A stretch of 64,000 nucleotides of DNA, from contig OY282378.1 of assembly GCA_958295835.1 (NCBI GenBank), positions 434,001 through 498,000 of the forward strand, read 5' to 3'. Source of the stretch: an uncultured Gammaproteobacteria bacterium (GTDB lineage: Bacteria > Pseudomonadota > Gammaproteobacteria > HK1). The notes under the pieces are model-generated. The model was not told the origin of the DNA. It did not search any database and saw nothing but the letters and a program-made list of their open reading frames with translations. Position numbers and translations under genes: made by a program. Shown here piece after piece: positions 46,601 through 54,493 of the stretch. The stretch's first letter is position 1; each line of letters opens with the position of its first letter.

Positions 46601-46975
46601 ACACCGACGGCGTCAGCCGCGCCGGCGTCAACGCAGAGCTACCAGGTCGAGCTGCTCGGCCTCGACGTATTCGACCCCGTGGCGATGGACTCCGACCACC
46701 GGGAGGGGCATGACGTCCCGGCCTGGTTCCTCGACACGGACTACAACGGACTCTGCTTCCACGTCTGTCAGGCGTTCTTCCCGCGAACCTCGGCATGGGA
46801 GGGCCTCAAGCGCTCGCTCCGGGGCAAGTTCGAGGACAGCGTATGGGCGCATCTTTCGGGAACCGTCAGCGCGCCCTTCCAGGCGGGCGAGCGCGGGCAG
46901 GTCGCGGTGAAGGTCGTCGATGACCGGGGGAACGAGCTGATGGTGGTCAAGCCGCTCTCGGAGGCGGAGAAGTGA
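43679..46975 (+). CDS. mod: Type III-like modification methyltransferase, system 2
   Basis: 1098 residues, beta-class: AIYMDPPYAVKFG near 258 before the SAM motif FDPTCGSGTTAWCAEKWG near 550. The GTG start with AGGAG six bases upstream is preferred over a GTG two codons earlier. Three low-complexity stretches are seen: Pro/Gly/Ala/Val repeats near 95-125, a long run of Gly-Asp-Ala-Gly-Thr-type repeats at about 680-775, and a Gly/Gln/Ala run near 830-855. The family usually lacks these. Partner of the helicase-nuclease at 49.9 kb, from which it is separated by 2.9 kb of inserted genes. Confidence 0.87.
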   Translation: MANRRKTSKKAANRAGKERSTGSYAHPEAGALLRPDIGTQAQFRKKKPPATRRYDSSLSPALDWDGQNPARERAEAKIASMEERLARLSAVIDPGAGSGVAPGTGSGVTPGADSDVAPNADPGATGGISERDLAKAKQELAAAREDAAALKALSRPFLDWAGKAERLSFDVPTLPLFVHERLSTAAILETLKGHTRDRQVDMFDLFGESDLPIHDRLLKAYEHRNGWVNRLILGDSLMVMNSLIGYEGLGGQVQAIYMDPPYAVKFGSNFQPFVRKRDVTHGDDEHMVREPEMVQAYRDTWELGIHSFLTYLRDRLLLARELLHPSGSIFVQMSDTNLHHVREVMDEVFGPECFVSQVSFQTTSGFRTRTLATLGDFLLWYARDPDRLKVRKLFEEQPVTLGEGNARWVLFPDGGYRGVSAAEKRGEAPLPEGARLYKPDNLQGQGASREPQPFEFEDRVYEPRANSHWKANYPAGLERLAAAGRIHVAANSIQYRRFASDFPYKERGNFWTDTLTGSFTDEKIYVVQTNPKVVERCLLMTTDPGDLVFDPTCGSGTTAWCAEKWGRRWITADTSRVPLALARQRLLTSTFDFYRLKEPERGPAGGFEYRHRQNRRGEEVGGIVPHVTLESIANDEPAKEEVLVDRPETDGSVTRVSGPFCVEATIPAPVEWEGDGGEDSGDAVSAGAAGMVGAAGAGDPGDAGTTGTIGTTGNAGTAGDVGIGTPGDAGTAGTAGDAGVGALGDPDTAGDAGAGIPGDAGTAGTTGYVSAAVAHARHVDRMIEVLRRSPVLRLGGGRTVSLARVRRPARTLSLSAEAVIEGEGGRSARETTGQVAGQSAGETTKQAAGQSAGQTAAIVFGPENGAVSETLVFEAAREAYAKSYAHLYVAGFAIQPNARRLIEDCERAIGVPATYVQASMDLVMGDLLKNLRSSQIFSVCGLPDVRIRRAAAGVSVAPGAAGTSAATAVPGAPETPTASAAPASTQSYQVELLGLDVFDPVAMDSDHREGHDVPAWFLDTDYNGLCFHVCQAFFPRTSAWEGLKRSLRGKFEDSVWAHLSGTVSAPFQAGERGQVAVKVVDDRGNELMVVKPLSEAEK

Positions 46976-47142
46976 TCGCCGGGCTCGCAATCGTGGTTCC
47001 CGGATGCGATGGTAATGATCATTTGATCGCCACCGATCCGGATACGACTCAACGTCAAATTACGGATATGATGAATTGCATAGATCTATGCCATGTACGA
47101 ATTCTCAATTGATTTGACATACGAAAAGCAAACTCAAAGGCC

Positions 47143-47188
47143 CGTCATTCCCCATCATTCCCCGTCATTCCCGCGAAAGCGGGAATCC
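47143..47188. repeat. dRS3-like palindromic repeat left of the GIY-YIG gene
   Basis: A core ATTCCCGCGAAAGCGGGAAT at 47167-47186 has the form ATTCCC-N8-GGGAAT known from neisserial dRS3 repeats. It is preceded by tandem CGTCATTCCC/CATCATTCCC units. It stands 13 bp before the GIY-YIG start. Confidence 0.8.
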
Positions 47189-47198
47189 AGAGATTTGT

Positions 47199-47486
47199 AT
47201 GAAAATTCCATGTGTTTACGTCCTTGCAAGCAGACCCAATGGCACTCTTTATGTCGGTGTCACGTCGAATCTCATTCAGCGGATCTGGCAACACAAGAAT
47301 CATTTTGTGGAAGGATTCACGAAACGTTACAATGTTCACCGATTGGTTTGGTACGAGATTCATGAATCTATGGAAAGTGCCATCCAGAGAGAAAAGGCGA
47401 TCAAGAAATGGAATCGGGTGTGGAAGATTGAGTTGATTGAGAAGAGTAATCCGACATGGAGAGACTTGTATAATGAGATTGATTGA
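47199..47486 (+). CDS. Stand-alone GIY-YIG nuclease-domain protein
   Basis: 95 residues, a single GIY-YIG domain: YVLASRPNGTLYVGVTSNLIQRIWQHK holds the two Tyr positions and the catalytic Arg; the metal-binding Glu is in IQREKAIKKWNR. The gene is AT-richer than its neighbours and is bracketed within 13 bp on the left and 5 bp on the right by inverted copies of the same palindromic repeat. That is the layout of a mobile unit. The biological role of these small GIY-YIG proteins is not known to me. Confidence 0.88.
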   Translation: MKIPCVYVLASRPNGTLYVGVTSNLIQRIWQHKNHFVEGFTKRYNVHRLVWYEIHESMESAIQREKAIKKWNRVWKIELIEKSNPTWRDLYNEID

Positions 47487-47490
47487 AATG

Positions 47491-47622
47491 GATTCCCGCT
47501 TTCTTCCCGCTTTCTTCCCGCTTTCGCGGGAATGACGGGGAATGACGGGGAATGACGGGGAATGACGGGGAATGACGGCCTGAGCCCGCGGAGCCTGTCC
47601 CCGCGAAAGCGAGGACATGACA
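47491..47622. repeat. Palindromic and tandem repeat array right of the GIY-YIG gene
   Basis: Three steps of TTCCCGCTTTC, then CGCGGGAATGACGG and five tandem AATGACGGGG units (47531-47578), then a second palindrome GTCCCCGCGAAAGCGAGGAC (47597-47616). The cores match the left repeat and the inserts in istA. Confidence 0.8.
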
Positions 47623-47658
47623 GATCTTCGATTTATGTAACAATGAGAGAGAGACAGC

Positions 47659-49374
47659 ATGATCCACACGGTTCGCATTCGCGGCTTCAAGCGTTTCGAC
47701 GAGGTGGAGTTCCGCCTGCCGGGCCACGTGGTGCTGGCCGGTCCCAACAACACCGGTAAGACGACGGTGCTCCAGGCGATCGCCTCATGGTCGCTGGCGC
47801 TGCGGCGGTGGCAGGAGCTCAACGACTTCCGACTGCATGGGGGCTTGGCCTATGGCCGCGCGCCAATCGCCCGGCAGGCGTTTTCGGCGGTTCCTCTGCG
47901 GCGCTTCGATCTGTTGTGGACGGATCGACGAGTTCGGGGACAGATCGAGATCGAGCTCCAGCACGATGCCGGCTGGTCGGTGACGATGGAGTTCACCGCC
48001 GACAGCACCGAACAAATTTATGTCCGTCCCCAGGCGAAGACGATTGCCATACCGAAGGCGAGTACGGTTTCCCGACTCATGACAAAAGAGTTGAATAAAG
48101 AAAAAGCCAGCCTGCTGCGGGAGCTCGATCTGCGAACGGTATTCGTTCCTCCCATGACCGGCCTCGGGATTGACGAGCCACTGTTTCAACCGCCGAAAAT
48201 CGAGCAACTTCTCGGCCTCGGCCGCCCGGGTGAGGTCATGCGCAATCTGCTTGTGGAGGCGAGCCAGAACGAACACGCATGGAGCGCGCTCAAGGCGTCC
48301 ATCGGCAAACTGTTCGGCTACGACCTCCTTCCTCCCGATACCAGTGGCGCCCATATCCTCGCGGAATACACCATGACCGAGGGCGGGCCGCGGCTGGACA
48401 TCGCGAGCGCGGGCAGCGGCTTTCAACAGGTGTTGATGCTGCTCGCGTTTCTCAACACGAGGCAGGGCGCCGTGCTGCTTCTGGACGAGCCGGATGCGCA
48501 TCTGCACGTCATTCTCCAGGACGCCATCTATCACGAGCTTCGGACCGTAGCCGCCCGGCAGCGATCGCAACTCATCGTCGCGACACACTCCGAAGTCGTC
48601 ATCAACGCCGTCGAGCCCCGCGAGCTGTGCGTCATGCTCAATGAGCCCCGGATGGTCGCCGACAGCGAGGAGCACAGCCGGCTCGTTTCTTCACTGCGCG
48701 TATTGAGCAACGCGGACATCATGCAGGCGCTGGGGGTGCGCGGGATTCTCTATGTCGAGGGCTACACGGATATCAACATCCTGCGCGCCTGGGCAAAGAC
48801 GCTGAACCATCGGGCAGCAGATATGTTGACCAACGAGTTGATGTGGAAGCCGGTGGTTTTCCAGACGCAGGAGGGTCGCCCGGGAATCGGCGCGCGCGAA
48901 CACTTCGAGGCATTACAGCTTGTACGAGAGGATCTTCCCGGTCTCGAGCTGCTCGACGGAGACGCGCACCGGGACATTCCCGACACCGGCATTACAGGCG
49001 CCGGCTTTCAACGGCTCCGCTGGCGACGCTACGAGATCGAGAGCTATCTCGTCCACCCGGATGCGCTCGCCCGCTTCGTCGAGGCGGTAGTCGGAACCGA
49101 TTCCGCCGCGGCGCACGTCGAGGACATGCTCGCCTACTGGCGCGACGAGTTCCCGCCGGCGGTGGTGAGGGACCCGCTCGATGACCATGAATTCCTGAAC
49201 GTGACCAAGGCCCGCACGCGGCTCATCCCTCCGCTGCTGGATGCAGCCGGACTCCACGGCCTGCCCTACACCCGCTACCACGAGATCGCGGCGGGGATGT
49301 TCCCCGAGGAGATCCACCCGGAAGTCGTGGAAAAGCTCGATGCGATCTGCCGCGCCTTCGGGGTCGAGCCATGA
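47659..49374 (+). CDS. OLD-family-like ATPase/TOPRIM nuclease
   Basis: 571 residues. An SMC/ABC-like ATPase: Walker A AGPNNTGKTT at ~28-37, signature-like region SAGSGFQQVLML near 249, Walker B VLLLDEPDAHLH near 271, and the switch His in IVATHSEV. A TOPRIM part follows with YVEGYTDINILR near 372 and a later DGDAHRDIP. OLD nucleases and GajA share this order. It lies between mod2 and res2, so it may be a third effector of that system. The 3' 100 bp occur again at 49.8 kb in altered form. Confidence 0.85.
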   Translation: MIHTVRIRGFKRFDEVEFRLPGHVVLAGPNNTGKTTVLQAIASWSLALRRWQELNDFRLHGGLAYGRAPIARQAFSAVPLRRFDLLWTDRRVRGQIEIELQHDAGWSVTMEFTADSTEQIYVRPQAKTIAIPKASTVSRLMTKELNKEKASLLRELDLRTVFVPPMTGLGIDEPLFQPPKIEQLLGLGRPGEVMRNLLVEASQNEHAWSALKASIGKLFGYDLLPPDTSGAHILAEYTMTEGGPRLDIASAGSGFQQVLMLLAFLNTRQGAVLLLDEPDAHLHVILQDAIYHELRTVAARQRSQLIVATHSEVVINAVEPRELCVMLNEPRMVADSEEHSRLVSSLRVLSNADIMQALGVRGILYVEGYTDINILRAWAKTLNHRAADMLTNELMWKPVVFQTQEGRPGIGAREHFEALQLVREDLPGLELLDGDAHRDIPDTGITGAGFQRLRWRRYEIESYLVHPDALARFVEAVVGTDSAAAHVEDMLAYWRDEFPPAVVRDPLDDHEFLNVTKARTRLIPPLLDAAGLHGLPYTRYHEIAAGMFPEEIHPEVVEKLDAICRAFGVEP

Positions 49375-49403
49375 ACGCACACGAGGTCCTCGACAAGATC
49401 CTC
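49271..49403 (+). repeat. 133-bp imperfect direct repeat, copy 1 (copy 2 at 49801-49933)
   Basis: Copy 1 holds the last ~33 codons of the OLD-like gene plus a res-like start (MNAHEVLDKIL) that soon runs out of frame. Copy 2 holds the same two pieces with substitutions, and there the MNAHEV start belongs to the real res2. Both are the same length and 530 bp apart; the AbrB antitoxin module lies between them. Confidence 0.8.
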
Positions 49404-49468
49404 CCGCGGCCAACGTCATGTCATTTGCTCATACAATCGGAATCACGGAACGGGGAAAGGAGGTTCGA

Positions 49469-49696
49469 ATGCTTTCCTGCAAAGTCACCACGGTCGGCGC
49501 GTCTTCCGGTGTCATTCTCAGTGAGAAGGCGATGGCGCGGCTCAAGGTGCAGAAGGGTGACACGCTCTATCTGACCGAGGCCCCGGACGGTGGTTATCGG
49601 CTCACTCCTCGAAACCCCGGGTTCGAGCGTCAGATGGCGGTCGCCGAAGAAATCATGCATGACGACCGCGAAGTATTGCGGGCGCTGGCGAAGTGA
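49469..49696 (+). CDS. AbrB/SpoVT-type antitoxin
   Basis: 75 residues with a swapped-hairpin start (CKVTTVGASSGVILSEKAMARLKVQKGDTLYL) and a flexible tail (EEIMHDDREVLRALAK) that would bind a toxin. A perfect AGGAGG lies 5 bp before the ATG. The next frame starts in a GTGA overlap but is only 44 codons long, so the antitoxin has outlived its toxin. Confidence 0.85.
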   Translation: MLSCKVTTVGASSGVILSEKAMARLKVQKGDTLYLTEAPDGGYRLTPRNPGFERQMAVAEEIMHDDREVLRALAK

Positions 49697-49827
49697 GTGT
49701 CGGCGACCCCGGCCCGTGGCGTTGGGTCGGGATGGAAGACGTGGCGGCCGGCCGGATCGGCGAAACCGGGCTCGCCGACTGGTTTCGCCGGCATATGACT
49801 CCCGCTACCACGAGATCGCCGCGTTGA
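49693..49827 (+). pseudogene. Truncated partner (likely toxin) of the AbrB-type antitoxin
   Basis: 44 codons from a GTG overlapping the antitoxin stop. The frame begins with a PWRWVGMED segment, a WxW start as seen in Doc/Fic-type toxins, and then runs into the second copy of the 133 bp repeat, where it stops. Position argues for a toxin remnant; sequence alone does not prove the family. Confidence 0.5.
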
Positions 49828-49900
49828 TGCGCCCCGAGGAGATCCACCCGGAAGTCGTGGAAAAGCTCGATGCCATCTGCCGCGCCTTCGGGACCGAGCC

Positions 49901-52900
49901 ATGAACGCGCACGAGGTCCCCGAACCCATCCTCAACTCGCCGTTCGAGGAGCCGGAGGCGCACTGGTGGATCACCGAGCACGATCCGCCGGAGCGACGGG
50001 CGGGCCGGCGGCCGGCCATGTACTTCTATCGGCGGCCGGGGCGCGAGCCGTCGCAGGACGAGGGGATCGGAACGGCCATCGAGCTGAAGCTGGTCAACCG
50101 GATCCGCGCCAAGCTCGCCGAATGGCGGCCCCTGGCGTTGCGCGGCGAGGGCGGGGTGACCCGCACCACCATGGAGCTGCTGCGCTACTGGCGGCGGGAA
50201 GGAAGGAAGCACCCGCTGTTCTTCGCCCAGATCGAGGCCGCCGAGACCATCATCTTCCTCAGCGAGGCCCGCGCGGACTTCCTGCAAGGGATCAACGTCC
50301 CGCTCGACGAGCCGGGCGAGGAGGCGAAGGCGGAGGGGATCCGTGCGTTCCGCCGCCACGCCTGCAAGATGGCGACGGGCACGGGGAAGACGACGGTGAT
50401 GGGCATGATCGCCGCCTGGAGCATCCTCAACAAGGTGGCGGATCGGGGCGACGCGCGCTTCTCGGACGTGGTGCTGGTCGTCTGCCCCAACGTGACCATC
50501 CGCAACCGGCTCGAAGAGCTCAGGCCCCAGGGGGGCGAGGCCAGCCTGTACCGCAGCCGCGACCTCGTGCCCTCGCACCTCATGCCGCAGCTTGCGCGCG
50601 GACACGTGCTGGTCACCAACTGGCACGTCTTCGAGCCGAAAAGCGTCCAGGCCGCCGGCCAGTCGGCGAAGGTGCTGCGCGCCGGACGCCGGGTCCGCAC
50701 CCGGGAGACCATCCGCATCGGCGCCCGGACCACGACGGCGCGCGGGACGCGCTACCTGACCCCGGAGGACCTCGAACGGCAGGCCGCCGCCGGGCTGGTC
50801 ACCATCATCGAGGAGCACCGGGACCGGCAAGGACACCTCAAGTCGGTCTCCGTGGAGTCCTTCCGCTACGTCGAGAGCGACACCCGGCTCATCGAGCGCG
50901 TGCTCGGGCGCGAGATCGGGGGCAAGCGGAACCTCCTGGTCATGAACGACGAGGCGCATCACGCCTACCGCATCCGGCGCACGGAGCCGGACGAAGGGGA
51001 GGCGGACCTGTTCGGCGAAGCGGACGACGGCGAGGCGTTCTACCGGGAGGCGACGGTGTGGATCGACGGCCTCGACCGGATCCACAAAGCCCGCGGCATC
51101 AATCTCTGCATCGACCTCTCCGCCACGCCCTACTACCTGGGCCGGGTCGGGCAGAACGCCAACCGGCCCTTTCCGTGGGTGGTGAGCGACTTCGGGCTCA
51201 TCGACGCCATCGAATCCGGCCTGGTCAAGATCCCGCAGCTCGCGGTGCGGGACACGAGCGGCGCCCCCATCCCCGGCTACTTCAACATCTGGCGCTGGAT
51301 CCTTCCGAAGCTGACCCCGGCGGAGCGCGGCGGCCGGCGGGGAAGCGTGAAGCCGGAGGCGGTGCTCAAGTATGCGCACGTGCCCATGGCCATGCTCGGC
51401 GGGCTGTGGGACGTACTGCGCGAGGAGTGGGGCCGGCGTGAAGACGAAGTCCGCCCGCCGGTGTTCATCATCGTATGCAACGACACCGCGCTGGCCAAGG
51501 TCGTCTACCGGTGGCTGGCCGACGACAAGGCGCCGGTGGGGGTCCCGCCCGCGCGCCTCGACGGGCTGCGCAACGTGAACGGGGCCGCCCGCACCATCCG
51601 GGTGGACACCAGGGTGGTGCGCGAATCCGACAGCGGGGAGGCGAAGTCCGACCGGGACCGTTGGATGCGCCTGACCCTGGACACGGTCGGCAGGATCGAC
51701 TGGCCGCGGGACGGACAGGGGCGGCCCATCCATCCGGAAGGCTTCGAGGCGCTGGCGCAGAAGCTCGAACGGCCTCTCCATCCGCCGGGCCGGGACGTGC
51801 GGTGCATCGTCAGCGTGGGGATGCTGACCGAGGGATGGGACTGCAACACCGTCACCCACATCGTGGGGCTTCGCCCCTTCATGTCGCAGCTACTGTGCGA
51901 GCAGGTGGTCGGCCGGGGGCTGCGGCGGTCCAGCTACGCGGTGGGGGACGACGGAAGGCTCGGCGAGGAGGTCGCGAAGATCTTCGGCGTCCCGTTCGAG
52001 ATCGTCCCGCTGAAGGAGAATCCTCCCAACGGAGAGAAGCGGCGCCGCAAGACCTGGCGGGTGCGGGCGGTTCCCGAGAAGGCCCACCTGGAGATCCGCT
52101 TTCCCCGCGTCGAGGGTTACGTACAGGGGATCCGCCACCGTGTAAGGGTCGATTGGAAGAGCATCGCGCCGCTGCATCTCGACCCGATGCACATCCCGCC
52201 GGAGGTGGAGCTCAAGGCGGGTCTGCCGAGCAATACCGGCCGTCCCTCGCTGGTCGGTCCGGGGCGTCTGGAGCGCGTGGACCTGAACCCGTACCGCAAG
52301 GGCCGGCGCCTCCAGCGGCTGGTGTTCGAAATGGCCCGGGATCTGACGCGGGACTACCGGCGGCAACCCGGCTGCGACGCTCCCGCCCACGTGCTGTTCA
52401 CCCAGCTCGCCGCCATCGTCGATCGGTACGTCAGGGAGAAGGTCCGTCCCGTCGAGCCGGCGCGGGCCGTCGATGCGTTCCTCTCTCCCTGGTACGGCTG
52501 GCTGGTGGAGCGGCTCATCGCCGCCATCGGGCCGGACCACGAGACCGGAGAGGAGGCCGAGCTGCCCCGCTACGAGAGCGGACGCGGCCCCGGCTCGACG
52601 GCGGAGGTCGATTTCGAGACACGGCGGGAGCCGTATCCGGTCATCAAGAGCCACGTCAACGCGGTCGTGCCCGATACCGCCAGGTGGGAGCAGTCGGCCG
52701 CCTGTCGCCTGGATACGCACGAGCAGGTGCACTCGTTCGTCAAGAACGCCGCCCTCGGCTTCGCCATCCCCTACCTGCACAACGGCCAGCACCACGACTA
52801 CCTGCCCGATTTCATCGTCCGACTGGCCGGAGACGAGGCGCGCTTCCTGATCCTGGAGACCAAGGGCTACGACCCGCTCAAGGAGGTGAAGTCACAGGCG

Positions 52901-53047
52901 GCCGAGCGGTGGGTGCGGGCCGTGAACGCGGACGGGGGATTCGGGGTCTGGGGCTATGCTTTGGTTTCGGATGTGGGAAAGGTGGGGGAGGTGGTCGGTC
53001 GGGCGGTGGGGTCGGGGGATGTCGGTATCTCGATGGAAGGTGCCTGA
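49901..53047 (+). CDS. res: Type III-like restriction subunit (helicase-nuclease), system 2
   Basis: 1048 residues. Motif I KMATGTGKTTVMGM near 158, DEAH-type motif II LVMNDEAHHAYR near 349, a segment CEQVVGRGLRR near 670 for motif VI, and a C-terminal PD-(D/E)XK nuclease (YLPDFIVRL, then LILETKGYDPLKEVKSQ) near 965-995. Pairs with the methyltransferase at 43.7 kb. The first ten codons lie in a repeat shared with 49.37 kb. Confidence 0.88.
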   Translation: MNAHEVPEPILNSPFEEPEAHWWITEHDPPERRAGRRPAMYFYRRPGREPSQDEGIGTAIELKLVNRIRAKLAEWRPLALRGEGGVTRTTMELLRYWRREGRKHPLFFAQIEAAETIIFLSEARADFLQGINVPLDEPGEEAKAEGIRAFRRHACKMATGTGKTTVMGMIAAWSILNKVADRGDARFSDVVLVVCPNVTIRNRLEELRPQGGEASLYRSRDLVPSHLMPQLARGHVLVTNWHVFEPKSVQAAGQSAKVLRAGRRVRTRETIRIGARTTTARGTRYLTPEDLERQAAAGLVTIIEEHRDRQGHLKSVSVESFRYVESDTRLIERVLGREIGGKRNLLVMNDEAHHAYRIRRTEPDEGEADLFGEADDGEAFYREATVWIDGLDRIHKARGINLCIDLSATPYYLGRVGQNANRPFPWVVSDFGLIDAIESGLVKIPQLAVRDTSGAPIPGYFNIWRWILPKLTPAERGGRRGSVKPEAVLKYAHVPMAMLGGLWDVLREEWGRREDEVRPPVFIIVCNDTALAKVVYRWLADDKAPVGVPPARLDGLRNVNGAARTIRVDTRVVRESDSGEAKSDRDRWMRLTLDTVGRIDWPRDGQGRPIHPEGFEALAQKLERPLHPPGRDVRCIVSVGMLTEGWDCNTVTHIVGLRPFMSQLLCEQVVGRGLRRSSYAVGDDGRLGEEVAKIFGVPFEIVPLKENPPNGEKRRRKTWRVRAVPEKAHLEIRFPRVEGYVQGIRHRVRVDWKSIAPLHLDPMHIPPEVELKAGLPSNTGRPSLVGPGRLERVDLNPYRKGRRLQRLVFEMARDLTRDYRRQPGCDAPAHVLFTQLAAIVDRYVREKVRPVEPARAVDAFLSPWYGWLVERLIAAIGPDHETGEEAELPRYESGRGPGSTAEVDFETRREPYPVIKSHVNAVVPDTARWEQSAACRLDTHEQVHSFVKNAALGFAIPYLHNGQHHDYLPDFIVRLAGDEARFLILETKGYDPLKEVKSQAAERWVRAVNADGGFGVWGYALVSDVGKVGEVVGRAVGSGDVGISMEGA

Positions 53048-53243
53048 AGCTGAAATGCATGCCCAGCATCACCGGAAAGAGATTGAATACGAATTGCGTG
53101 ATGCTCATGAGAGCAACCCATGTCGCATCAGGGAGGGGTGCGCAGCCGCCGGAAGCCGCCGGCAACCCTTGGTGGGCAGGCGCGGCGCAAGTGCCCCGGG
53201 AACCGTGGGATCGATCCGCATGGATCCGTGCGGAGGCGGACCG

Positions 53244-54053
53244 GTGAGCGCGCCGCGACTGCCCGGCGTGCGGGTGCTCGTGACCCGGCCCGAGCCCGCG
53301 GCGGGGCGGCTCGCGAAGGCGTTCGCCGGCGAGGGCGCCATCCCGGTTTGCGTGCCCGCGATCGTCATCGCGCCGGTGGAGGACAGGGCATCGGCCGAAC
53401 GACTCCGCGAGCGGCTGTCCGATGTCGCGGTTGTCGTGTTCACCAGCGTGAACGCGGTGGAGGGGTTTTTCGACCTTGCGCCGGATATGTCACCGGACGG
53501 ATTACCGCCTGTGGCGCTCGCGGTCGGGCGGGCGACGGCCGAGGCGTTGCGCGCGCGCCGCGTCGACGGTGTCCGCACGCCGGCCGGCCGGTTCGACAGC
53601 GAAGGACTGCTCGCCTGTCCGGAGCTCGATGCGGAGCGGGTGCATGGCCGGCTCGTTGCGATCGTCAAGGGCGAGGGCGGACGCGGGCTACTCGCGCGCG
53701 AGCTGCGCCGACGCGGCGCCGAGGTGGTCGAGGCGAACGTCTACCGCCGGGAGGCGCCGGAGCGGTTGGCGGTGATGCTCGACGGCGTGCGCGAATCGAT
53801 CGACGTCGTCACCGCCACCAGCGCCGAGGCGCTCGACAACCTCCTCGGCGCGGCGCCCTGGACCGCGCCCTGGCTCTCGCGCCGCCTGCTCGTCACCGCC
53901 AGCGAGCGGATCGCCGGCATCGCGCGAGCGCGGAACCTGTCGCGGGTCACGGTGGCGGAAGGCGCGGACGACGCATCGATCGTCGAGACGACGGTGCGCG
54001 GGATGGGGTGCGACATCCGGCAAGGCGAGAACGGGTGCCGCGATGGGCGGTGA
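53244..54053 (+). CDS. hemD: Uroporphyrinogen-III synthase
   Basis: 269 residues. RVLVTRPEPAAGRLAKAF at the start, FTSVNAVEGFF near 68, and TATSAEALDNLL near 185 follow the HemD pattern. It closes hydroxymethylbilane to uroporphyrinogen III. GTG 53244 with GGAGG 7 bp upstream is preferred to the longer upstream frame. It overlaps the HPr gene by 11 bp. It is parted from hemC by the defence island. Confidence 0.88.
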   Translation: MSAPRLPGVRVLVTRPEPAAGRLAKAFAGEGAIPVCVPAIVIAPVEDRASAERLRERLSDVAVVVFTSVNAVEGFFDLAPDMSPDGLPPVALAVGRATAEALRARRVDGVRTPAGRFDSEGLLACPELDAERVHGRLVAIVKGEGGRGLLARELRRRGAEVVEANVYRREAPERLAVMLDGVRESIDVVTATSAEALDNLLGAAPWTAPWLSRRLLVTASERIAGIARARNLSRVTVAEGADDASIVETTVRGMGCDIRQGENGCRDGR

Positions 54054-54321
54054 AGTCCGCAGGACGTTGATGATCGTCAACAAGCTGGGGCTGCACGCCC
54101 GGGCCGCGGCGAAGCTCGTCGAGCTCACGTCGCGTTTTGGATCCAGGATCAGCATCCGCCGGGAAGGGCGCGAGGCCGACGCGAAGAGCATCATGCGCGT
54201 GATGATGCTCGCCGCCTCGAAAGGAACGAGCATCGAGGTCGTGGCCCGGGGAGACGATGCCGCCGAGGCCGTGGACGCCGTCGAACGGCTCGTCTCCGGG
54301 AGGTTCGAGGAGCCGGAGTAG
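54043..54321 (+). CDS. ptsH: Phosphocarrier protein HPr
   Basis: 92 residues. Active-site GLHARAAAKLV with His18 and regulatory KSIMRVMMLA with Ser49, as in HPr/NPr. It accepts phosphate from enzyme I, encoded 173 bp downstream. No sugar-specific permease is seen, so it may serve a regulatory PTS. Confidence 0.93.
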   Translation: MGGEVRRTLMIVNKLGLHARAAAKLVELTSRFGSRISIRREGREADAKSIMRVMMLAASKGTSIEVVARGDDAAEAVDAVERLVSGRFEEPE

Positions 54322-54493
54322 ACGATCTCCCATCCGTCACGCCACGAAATCGCGAATAGAATGCGTACGCCCCTGTTCGCGTCATGCCGGATCAGGAGCG
54401 ATACCGAAGAAATTCATGAGCGGAGCTCGGGGTCCGAATAGAGTCCCCGTTCCGTTTCTGCCGAGGTGAGGGACGCAGGCCGGCCTGAAGACG

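Noticed and set aside
47531..47578. Tandem repeats as a CRISPR array
   Set aside because: The units are 10 bp with no spacers and no cas genes nearby.
52956..53243. Longer hemD reading frame starting inside res2
   Set aside because: The extra 96 codons overlap the nuclease end and do not match HemD; the GTG at 53244 has a good ribosome site.
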